Source: an uncultured Acidobacteriia bacterium
GTDB lineage: Bacteria; Acidobacteriota; Terriglobia; Bryobacterales; Bryobacteraceae
Length of the DNA stretch: 49,419 nt
Reading direction: 5' to 3'
NCBI GenBank assembly: GCA_903881085.1
Contig: CAIRSA010000241.1
Location: 1 to 49,419 of the forward strand
Numbering within the stretch: position 1 is the first letter of the stretch; every line of letters begins with the position of its first letter. The position numbers and the translations under genes are program-made. Below are positions 34,732 to 41,166 of the stretch, piece after piece. The notes beneath the pieces were generated by a model, which saw only the letters and a program-made list of their open reading frames with translations, was not told where the DNA came from and did no database searches.

Positions 34732-35078
34732 TGCGTCCACTCGCCCGGTATTAGTTGGTAGGGACAATCGGGTTGGTGCGAGACGAAAACTGGACAGTTT
34801 TCTAACCTCGTGAGTATCTATTGTCAGATGCGGTTCGAATGCTGAAAAAAAGTGCATGGAGGGGCGGACACTTTTCGAACTCTTTGCGTATATTGTATAC
34901 GGACACGATCGAACAATCGTTTCCTCATCACCAGACAGCCGGACGACCGTTAAGCGGACTCCGTTGTGGGTGCGGACGTCAATGGGACGACCGGCCACTT
35001 CGAGTTCGTGGTCGCCAATTCCCCTTCATCGACCCCTTGACGCCCTTGATAACCGGCACGACAGGAGCGTTCATAGAC
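34732..35078 (+). other. leader region of the recombinase operon with operator-like repeats
   Basis: No gene is supported here. An open frame from 34821 joins the DUF2924 frame but lacks a likely start. Two more inverted repeats occur: AAAACTG/CAGTTTT at 34786-34801 and GTATA/TATAC at 34888-34900. They are good candidates for operators of the first element operon, which starts at 35079 after an AGGAG. Confidence 0.45.
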
Positions 35079-35615
35079 ATGAGGTTGACGCCGTTGGAGA
35101 ATACAGAGAAAGAGATCGACATTGCCGCCGAAGTTAACCGGCTGGCGAAGATGACAGTGCCGGAGTTGCGCACGCGGCATGTGGAGTTGTTCGGAGCGCC
35201 GGCGAAGTCTCACCACAAAGAGTTTCTATCCCGGCAGATCGCCTGGCGACTGCAGGCTGACGTTGAGGGTGGGCTGCCAGAAGAAACTCGCCAGTTGGCT
35301 TTGGCGGTGGCGCGGGATGCGCCGCTGCGGCTGCGAATTGAGGGTGCGGCCGCACGAAGTGCAATTGAAGCAGAACTCACTTCGACGACACGCATCACCA
35401 CTAATCACGACACCCGTTTGCCGATGCCGGGCAGCCTGCTGGTGAAAGAGCACAAGGGGGAGACGCACGTCGTGAAGGTGCTCGACAACGGCTTCGATTA
35501 TGACGGGCGAGTGTACCGGTCCTTGTCCGCCATCGCCCAGCAGATCACGGGAACGAAGTGGAATGGCTTTCTGTTCTTTGGATGCACCAAGGAGGTTTCA
35601 CATGGCGGCCAGTAA
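35079..35615 (+). CDS. DUF2924 domain protein of the recombinase operon
   Basis: A 178-residue protein. The N-terminal helical half contains EVNRLAKMTVPELRTRHVELFG near residues 13-34, and KEFLSRQIAWRLQ follows. The C-terminal part holds GSLLVKEHKGETHVVKVLDNGFDYDGRVYRSLSAIAQQITGTKWNG. Both are the hallmarks of DUF2924, which is regularly found beside large serine recombinases in phage and mobile elements. The function is unknown; the C-terminal half could bind DNA or the recombinase. I chose ATG 35079 after AGGAG. Its end overlaps the recombinase start by 14 bases. Confidence 0.85.
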   Translation: MRLTPLENTEKEIDIAAEVNRLAKMTVPELRTRHVELFGAPAKSHHKEFLSRQIAWRLQADVEGGLPEETRQLALAVARDAPLRLRIEGAAARSAIEAELTSTTRITTNHDTRLPMPGSLLVKEHKGETHVVKVLDNGFDYDGRVYRSLSAIAQQITGTKWNGFLFFGCTKEVSHGGQ

Positions 35616-36954
35616 CAAGCTGCGCGCTATTGTTGAGCCGATCCGCTGTGCGATCTACACGCGGAAGTCCACTGCCGAGGGCCTCGACTCCGACTTCAAC
35701 ACACTGGACGCCCAGCGTGAATCGGCCGAGGCGTTCATCGTTAGCCAGCGTCAGGAGGGTTGGATAGCACTGCCGCAGAAGTATGACGATGGTGGATTCA
35801 CCGGCGCTGACATGGAGCGGCCCGCGTTGAAGCGTCTGCTGGACGATGTGCGCAGTGGCCTGGTGACATGCGTTGTCGTCTACAAGGTCGACCGGTTGAC
35901 GCGCTCGTTGCTCGACTTCTCCCGCATCGTGGAGGTGTTCGATAAGCATGGCGCCAACTTCGTTTCGGTCACACAACAGTTCAACACAACGGCGTCGCTC
36001 GGCCGGCTGACGCTGAACATACTCCTCAGCTTCGCTCAATTCGAACGGGAGATGATCGCTGAGCGGACGCGCGACAAGATGTCGGCGGCGCGGCGAAAAG
36101 GTAAGTGGGTTGGCGGCAGTCCGGTGCTTGGCTACGATGTGCATCCTGATGGCGGCTCGCTAGTGGTGAATCCGGAGGAAGCGGCCCGCGTGCGCGCGAT
36201 CTTGGATCTCTATCTCGAGCTTGGCTCGCTGCTGCCGGTGGTGCAAGAACTCGAGCGGCGCAAATGGACAATGAAGCGCTGGACGACTCGCGACAATAAG
36301 TTGGCTGGCGGCAAGCCGTTTACTCGCCCGCGGCTCTATCTGCTGTTGACCAACATCATCTATACCGGCCAGGTCCGGCATCGCGGCGAGATCTATCCCG
36401 GTGAGCATGCGGCAATTGTTGATCTCGAAACTTGGGAGAAGGTGCAGACGCGACTGAAAGCAAACGCGCCGGGCCGTGAGCACACCCTGCGCAACAAGTA
36501 CGGCGCGCTGCTCAAGGGTGTCGTCCGATGTGCCACGTGCAATGTCGGAATGGTTCATACCTATACGAAGAAGGATACGAGGATCTACCGCTATTACGTT
36601 TGCGTCAAGGCTCACCAGCGTGGCTGGACTCAATGTGCGACGCGCGCAGTCTCCGCGCCGGAATTGGAACAGGGTGTGATCGAGCAGATTCGCGGCATCG
36701 GCATGAATCCGGTGATGCTGACGGCGGTGATGAAACAGTTGGAGGAGTCGGGATCGGGGGATGTGGCACGCGGAGAGGTGGCACAGGCATTGAGAGAGTT
36801 CGACGGCTTGTGGCGGCAGTTACCGCCGCGCGAGCAGGAACAGTTGATTAAAGCGTTGGTGGAGACGGTGAGCTACGACGGGCGCACGGGTACGGTCTCC
36901 GTGTGTTTCCGGTCCGCTGGCGTGAAGCAGTTGTGTCTGATGCAGGAGGTGTAA
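35602..36954 (+). CDS. large serine recombinase (integrase)
   Basis: A 450-residue site-specific recombinase. The resolvase domain (about 12-155) starts RCAIYTRKST with the nucleophile serine at residue 23, and continues DFNTLDAQRESAEAFI, VVYKVDRLTRS and FAQFEREMIAERTRDK. A recombinase domain follows (about 175-290), then a zinc ribbon with cysteines in RCATCNVGM and YVCVKAHQRGWTQC. The C-terminal part has short helices rather than a long coiled coil, so it is small for a phage integrase. AAGGAGG lies before the ATG at 35602. The stop shares one base with the next ATG. It should insert and, with a helper, excise this element. Confidence 0.93.
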   Translation: MAASNKLRAIVEPIRCAIYTRKSTAEGLDSDFNTLDAQRESAEAFIVSQRQEGWIALPQKYDDGGFTGADMERPALKRLLDDVRSGLVTCVVVYKVDRLTRSLLDFSRIVEVFDKHGANFVSVTQQFNTTASLGRLTLNILLSFAQFEREMIAERTRDKMSAARRKGKWVGGSPVLGYDVHPDGGSLVVNPEEAARVRAILDLYLELGSLLPVVQELERRKWTMKRWTTRDNKLAGGKPFTRPRLYLLLTNIIYTGQVRHRGEIYPGEHAAIVDLETWEKVQTRLKANAPGREHTLRNKYGALLKGVVRCATCNVGMVHTYTKKDTRIYRYYVCVKAHQRGWTQCATRAVSAPELEQGVIEQIRGIGMNPVMLTAVMKQLEESGSGDVARGEVAQALREFDGLWRQLPPREQEQLIKALVETVSYDGRTGTVSVCFRSAGVKQLCLMQEV

Positions 36955-37346
36955 TGAGTATGAACGAGATCCAGTTTCAATTGCGGCCGCACTCGAAGAA
37001 GGAAGCGGCGGCGCCGGGGACCGAGCGTGGCAAGCTCCCGCGCGTTGCCGAAGTGCTGGCGCTGGCCATCGGCTTCGACGACATGATTAGGCGCGGCCTG
37101 GCCAAGGATCACTCCGATCTGGCGCGGCTTGGTTGCATCAGCAAGGAGCGCATCAGTCAGGTGATGCGGTTGCTTTGGCTGGCTCCAGACATTCAGCAAG
37201 AGATCCTCAATCAGCCGCGTACTCCGTTCGGGCGGTTCCCTGTAGGCGAGGTGGCAGTACGCAGGATTGCCTCGATTATGTTGTGGCGTGAGCAGCGGGA
37301 CGCCTGGGCCCGACTTCTTCCTTGCTATTCAAAGCCAACAGAGTGA
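36954..37346 (+). CDS. KorB-like helix-turn-helix protein of the recombinase operon
   Basis: A 130-residue basic protein. Residues about 48-88 hold DLARLGCISKERISQVMRLLWLAPDIQQEILNQP, the helix-turn-helix of ParB/KorB-type DNA-binding domains that often follow serine recombinases. It has no ParB catalytic domain. The ATG overlaps the recombinase stop (TAATG) and is preceded by AGGAGG, so it is coupled. A likely role is control of the operon or help in recombination; this is inference from the fold and position. Confidence 0.78.
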   Translation: MSMNEIQFQLRPHSKKEAAAPGTERGKLPRVAEVLALAIGFDDMIRRGLAKDHSDLARLGCISKERISQVMRLLWLAPDIQQEILNQPRTPFGRFPVGEVAVRRIASIMLWREQRDAWARLLPCYSKPTE

Positions 37347-37349
37347 TGT

Positions 37350-37601
37350 ATGGATACGATGCAACGCACCAAAAACACCAAACAAACGGCCGCCGATTGC
37401 TACACGGAACGCCATGCGGAGTGCCAGGACTTACTGCAGCGAATTGCGCGGCAGTTGGAACAGCACAATGCGCGCCAGGCGCAGGAGCCCTCCAACTGGG
37501 GCTACGCTGGGGATCTCGGCCGCGTCAGCGAGGAACTCGCTTATGTCCTGGCCAGCCTTGGTGATCGGAGTGCGGTGGATCAGAAGGGACTTGATTATTG
37601 A
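37350..37601 (+). CDS. small helical protein of the recombinase operon, no known family
   Basis: An 83-residue polar protein made mostly of helix: ERHAECQDLLQRIARQLEQHN, then a loop and DLGRVSEELAYVLASLG. I do not recognise a family. It starts three bases after the stop of the HTH gene and its stop codon overlaps the upstream part of the DUF3489 gene's leader, so it belongs to the operon. Confidence 0.6.
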   Translation: MDTMQRTKNTKQTAADCYTERHAECQDLLQRIARQLEQHNARQAQEPSNWGYAGDLGRVSEELAYVLASLGDRSAVDQKGLDY

Positions 37602-37603
37602 TT

Positions 37604-38170
37604 ATGACTACTTATGCCATTGAAAACGACAACGCCATCACGGCGTTTGCCGAATACGAAGATGCGCTGAACTACCGCATCGGAAACATTGAAGGAACAT
37701 TCTCGAGCGAGAAGGAACTGGCGAAGCTGACCGGCGGATGGGCGATCGGACGCTTCGTTGAAGTCTGGAATGGCTTCGCTGGCGTGGCGCCATTTGCTGA
37801 GCTGAAGCCGGTGAAGAAGTTCACCGATCGCAAGACGGCCATCGACAGAATCTGGAAGGCCATCCAGACGCTGACGCCGACACCCGCGCGACACGCGGCC
37901 CCTGTCGCGCCAACGAAGGCCAAGGCGGCCAAAGGCGCAACCGACAAGGACGCAGCGCCCGTCGCGCGCGCAGGCAGCAAGAAAGCCATCGTGATCGATT
38001 TGATTCGTCGCGCGGATGGGGCGAGCCTCAAGGAGATTGCGGACGCCACTCAATGGCAATCACATAGCATACGCGGCTTCATTTCCGGTAGCCTTGGCAA
38101 GAAGATGGGACTGGCGGTCGAGTCCTTCAAACGGACTGACGGAGAACGGGCCTATCGCACCACTGCGTAA
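37604..38170 (+). CDS. DUF3489 domain protein
   Basis: A 188-residue protein. The N-terminal part holds a small alpha-beta region (FVEVWNGFAGVAPFAELKPVKKFTDRKTAIDRIWKAI), followed by an A, K and P-rich linker (about 90-125), then the DUF3489 winged-helix domain (KKAIVIDLIRRADGASLKEIADATQWQSHSIRGFISGSLGKKMGL). DUF3489 is recurrent in alphaproteobacterial and planctomycete mobile elements and probably binds DNA. I start at ATG 37604 rather than the TTG at 37598. It is the last gene before the terminator at 38192. Confidence 0.8.
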   Translation: MTTYAIENDNAITAFAEYEDALNYRIGNIEGTFSSEKELAKLTGGWAIGRFVEVWNGFAGVAPFAELKPVKKFTDRKTAIDRIWKAIQTLTPTPARHAAPVAPTKAKAAKGATDKDAAPVARAGSKKAIVIDLIRRADGASLKEIADATQWQSHSIRGFISGSLGKKMGLAVESFKRTDGERAYRTTA

Positions 38171-38874
38171 TAATCTGTTTCCGTTTCATGCACGCCGCCG
38201 GCCTTCGGGTTTGGCGGCGTTTTTTGTTGCGGGTGCTTCTCGGCGCATGCGCCGACCAACACCAAAGGCAAGTGTCTCGCGCAGGCGCACAACGACGTTG
38301 GATTCGGTTGGCAGAGTGTCGGCGGCAATGGCGTGCCCCAACTTTGGTAACGCGAGGGGATGAAATCCCAGCCGTTCTTCCCTCGCGCGACGGTGTTGTT
38401 GCATTCTGTGATTGGCACGTTCTTATCGCCAGCGTCGGCAGTCAACTCCGAAAGATATTCACCTGAACTGGCGGTGCTGTCCTTCGACCGCTCAGGCAGC
38501 GATACTTGATGCTGATCGATGGCATGAAACATGGCCCATTGAACTTTTTCCATCAAGATACGCAGTGCGACCGTTGGCTTCTGAATGATGCTCGCGCCCA
38601 GCTTTGCTACCTGCTCGCAGAACACCATCTCGCCGATTTGCACAAGGTCCTCAACATCCACCGAACCGTTCGGCAGGTATATTCTGCGGGCAAGCTTTCC
38701 GATGAGACGATGACACTCTTCCACTTTCTTCGGGACGGCAACGCTGAGCTGGCTGCGGTAGCTTCGTTTTCGGAATCGTCCCGGAACATGCGCAAACTGG
38801 TAACGCTGGAATTTCAGGTGAGGAGGTGGCTCTGGACCATCTGCATCTGCGCTGCGGAACTCGCCGTTGTTCAC
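38152..38874 (-). CDS. sigma-factor region 2-like protein of the element
   Basis: A 240-residue protein, starting at GTG 38874, which overlaps the stop of the upstream gene (GTGA). The middle (about residues 50-130) resembles region 2 of sigma-70 factors: HRLIGKLARRIY, VDVEDLVQIGEMVF and LMEKVQWAMFHAIDQHQVSLPER occupy the places of LEDLIQEG and the W-R-Q-A-I promoter-melting helix. There is no recognisable region 4. The last 100 residues are poor in pattern and run into the terminator of the opposite operon, so the natural end may be earlier or the tail may be decayed. It could steer RNA polymerase to element promoters or act as an anti-sigma decoy; both are inference. Confidence 0.5.
   Translation of the reverse strand: MNNGEFRSADADGPEPPPHLKFQRYQFAHVPGRFRKRSYRSQLSVAVPKKVEECHRLIGKLARRIYLPNGSVDVEDLVQIGEMVFCEQVAKLGASIIQKPTVALRILMEKVQWAMFHAIDQHQVSLPERSKDSTASSGEYLSELTADAGDKNVPITECNNTVARGKNGWDFIPSRYQSWGTPLPPTLCQPNPTSLCACARHLPLVLVGACAEKHPQQKTPPNPKAGGVHETETDYYAVVR
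38192..38225 (+). terminator. intrinsic terminator of the recombinase operon
   Basis: ACGCCGCC (38192-38199) and GGCGGCGT (38213-38220) form an eight-pair stem; the loop can fold further through CC-TTCG-GG. Six T's follow. It stands 22 bases after the DUF3489 stop, inside the C-terminal end of the convergent gene. Confidence 0.92.
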
Positions 38875-39947
38875 GGAAATACCTCTGGGTTGGCGAAATC
38901 CCGAGCCGAGGCATCAAACATTTTTGCTTCACTTTGCCCTAGTAGCCGATTGCGAGCTTGCTCGCAGTCGCGGGCAAAGTTCTGGTCACGCTTATAGGCC
39001 CATTTGTGGTGAAGCGCATTCCACTGTTCCCGCAGAGCTTTCCATGTCAAATCCTGATTGGCGGTTGACCAGAACTTCGCCAACTCGATATGCTTTTCGC
39101 TCATCGAACGGTGCCGGCGGCCGAAATGCCGCAGCCGGATCTCTCGATACAGTGCGGATACTTCCCGTGGGCTCATCGCCGGGTCGATGACCATCTGGAC
39201 TCGCGTCAGCGCTGAGATGTTTCCTCTTCGGATGTGGTGAGTGGATTCCGGAATAGGTGGCGTCGCACCAGTAAGGACAAAAGTGGTTGTGGCTGCCTTC
39301 GTCCAGCAAAACTCCACCGAAAGGGTTTCGGAAAGCCAACGCAGCCAGCCCAAAATACCTTTGCTTGAAACCAGTATCCGGCGTACCTCATCTGTGCCGG
39401 GGATCGTGTAGCTCAAGATATCAAAGCCACTATTGACGGTGTTGGAGCTATCGATAAACACGGCCCCTGCCGCGATCTCTTCTGGCGATGCATAGACTTT
39501 TATCCATTGTTTGAACTGCTGCTTGCGCGCCACGACGCTGAACCAGCGATCCAGTTGATCAGCTTCGAGCAGTCTTCCGCGAAGGATGCGATCGCGAAAC
39601 TGAACCACTTGAGGATGCTTGTTAGCTTCAACGGCCACCAGTTGCGAGATAGCTTCGGCGCGCAGGGAAGAAGACGTGTTCGAACTGCGGATCCGCGGCG
39701 CCGAACCGCGTACTGCGTCCCGCCACTGCCCTACCAGCACCGCCGCCTGCATGGGCGTGCGTCTGCCTCGTTTGATGTCCTCCACCAACCCCTGGGTTTC
39801 CAGCAGGTTCCATTCGGAGTCGGCGAGCGGCGGGCCCTCCAGGCAGGCCTCGACGGCAATACGCTCCATGCTTGCGCTGGAAGTGCCGGCTAACGGCTGC
39901 CAGGCAAGATCTGCGGCGGAGTGATCGGCCAGCTTGCGTTTGGTCAT
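38871..39947 (-). CDS. unrecognised 358-residue protein of the element
   Basis: A 358-residue, mildly basic cytoplasmic protein, no signal or membrane segment. The middle (about 165-215) looks like a small alpha-beta domain: IDSSNTVNSGFDILSYTIPGTDEVRRILVSSKG as a strand-turn-strand. The C-terminal part has charged helices (SPREVSALYREIRLRHFGRRHRSMSEKHIELAKFW) with a W-K-A-L-R-E-Q-W-N segment. I know no family for it. It is first of a two-gene operon coupled by GTGA to the sigma-like gene and divergent from the excisionase, so it may be a regulator or a cargo function of the element. Confidence 0.6.
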   Translation of the reverse strand: MTKRKLADHSAADLAWQPLAGTSSASMERIAVEACLEGPPLADSEWNLLETQGLVEDIKRGRRTPMQAAVLVGQWRDAVRGSAPRIRSSNTSSSLRAEAISQLVAVEANKHPQVVQFRDRILRGRLLEADQLDRWFSVVARKQQFKQWIKVYASPEEIAAGAVFIDSSNTVNSGFDILSYTIPGTDEVRRILVSSKGILGWLRWLSETLSVEFCWTKAATTTFVLTGATPPIPESTHHIRRGNISALTRVQMVIDPAMSPREVSALYREIRLRHFGRRHRSMSEKHIELAKFWSTANQDLTWKALREQWNALHHKWAYKRDQNFARDCEQARNRLLGQSEAKMFDASARDFANPEVFP

Positions 39948-40052
39948 TTGGAATGATTGTACAGGATCGACAATCTAGAAGCAATAGAGTATCACTACAT
40001 AAGATATATATCACTTTATGGACACTTAAAGAGGTGGTGGCGCTTATATAGC
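39948..40052. promoter_or_regulatory. divergent control region between the two element operons
   Basis: 105 bases separate the two start codons. It holds an inverted repeat ATTGT/ACAAT (39956-39960 and 39970-39974) and an AT-rich stretch near 39999-40020 with several TATA-like blocks, the most AT-rich part of the window. Promoters in both directions are expected here, perhaps with a switch. Confidence 0.5.
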
Positions 40053-40268
40053 ATGGACACCCAAATAGAAAATCAGCTTTTAACAGCTCGGGAGGTTGCC
40101 GGCAGACTGAGAATTTCGCGCGCACTCGCTTACCGCTGGATGCAGGATGGCACGCTACCCGCAATGCGGGCGCCGGTCGGACGCGTCGTCCGAGTGCCAG
40201 GGGCGGCGCTGAAACAGTGGATTGAGAAGAACACGCACGCAGATAAGAGCGGAGGCGGCCATGAGTAG
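40053..40268 (+). CDS. excisionase/MerR-type helix-turn-helix protein
   Basis: A 71-residue DNA-binding protein. LLTAREVAGRLRISRALAYRWMQDGTLPAMRAPVGRVVRVPGAALKQWIE is the winged helix-turn-helix found in excisionases and small MerR-like proteins. Start at ATG 40053; the open frame upstream has no suitable site. It is first in the replication operon and its stop overlaps the next ATG by a few bases. As recombination direction factor it would help the serine recombinase excise the element, or it could repress the operon. Confidence 0.82.
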   Translation: MDTQIENQLLTAREVAGRLRISRALAYRWMQDGTLPAMRAPVGRVVRVPGAALKQWIEKNTHADKSGGGHE

Positions 40269-41166
40269 CGTCTTGCTCTGTGAGCCTAGGCCCACAAAGC
40301 GCCGAACGCGGAGCGAGATTGACGCCCTTCGCAATGCCATGGTCCGGGTCGTCCGGGAAATTCAGCCGGCTACCGTGCGCCAGGTGTTCTATCAGTTGGT
40401 GAGTCGCGGATTTGTTGCCAAGACCGAGGCCGAGTACAAGAGTACGGTGGTGCGATTACTGGCTGAGATGCGGCGGCAAAAGGAGATCCCATTCGACTCT
40501 ATCGCCGACAACACGCGCTGGGTGCGCAAGCCCCCGAGCTATTCTTCGCTGGGCGATATGCTCGTCGAATCGCAACAGCTATACCGGCGGGCAGTGTGGG
40601 ACGACCAGGACGCCTATGTGGAGATCTGGTTGGAAAAGGATGCACTCAGCTGCGTGCTGTATGAGGAGACTGCGGAGTTCGATGTGCCGCTGATGGTTAC
40701 TCGCGGCTATCCTTCGATTTCCTACTTGCACGAAGCCGCCGAAGCGATGAGCGCGTTCAAAAAGCCAGCATACCTCTATTACTTCGGTGACTACGATCCG
40801 AGCGGCTGCGATATCACGCGGGCGGTGGAGGCGGGCATCCGTGAGTTTGCCCCGACGGCGGAGATGTACTTTGAGCGGGTAGCAGTTACCCGCGCGCAAA
40901 TCGACCTTTGGGCGCTGCCGACACGCCCCACCAAAAAGACCGATTCCCGCAGCAAGTCATTCGATGACGAGAGCGTAGAAGTGGATGCGCTTCCGCCGGA
41001 AGAACTACGCCGGTTGGTTAGGAATTGCATCCTCCAGCACATCGACTTTCGGCGTTTGAGCCATCTGCGCAGCGTTGAGCAGCAAGAGCGGGAAACTCTG
41101 AAGCGCATTGCAGGAGCAGTTGAGCAGGCCATCGCATCGCAATCGCAGCCGGAGACTTTTCTATGA
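40261..41166 (+). CDS. Spo11/topoisomerase VI A-like Toprim protein
   Basis: A 301-residue protein. The N-terminal winged helix contains RQVFYQLVSRGF, with Y44 at the place of the catalytic tyrosine in the 5Y-CAP domain of TopVI A and Spo11 (RDIYY), followed by EYKSTVVRLLAEMRR. The Toprim domain has EIWLEKDALS near 121-130 with its glutamate and YYFGDYDPSGCD near 173-184 with the D-x-D. All parts needed to cut DNA as a TopVI-like breaker may be present, though no B subunit is seen in the window. GGAGG precedes the ATG, and it overlaps both neighbours. It is an unusual gene for a bacterial element; catalytic assignment is inference. Confidence 0.72.
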   Translation: MSSVLLCEPRPTKRRTRSEIDALRNAMVRVVREIQPATVRQVFYQLVSRGFVAKTEAEYKSTVVRLLAEMRRQKEIPFDSIADNTRWVRKPPSYSSLGDMLVESQQLYRRAVWDDQDAYVEIWLEKDALSCVLYEETAEFDVPLMVTRGYPSISYLHEAAEAMSAFKKPAYLYYFGDYDPSGCDITRAVEAGIREFAPTAEMYFERVAVTRAQIDLWALPTRPTKKTDSRSKSFDDESVEVDALPPEELRRLVRNCILQHIDFRRLSHLRSVEQQERETLKRIAGAVEQAIASQSQPETFL

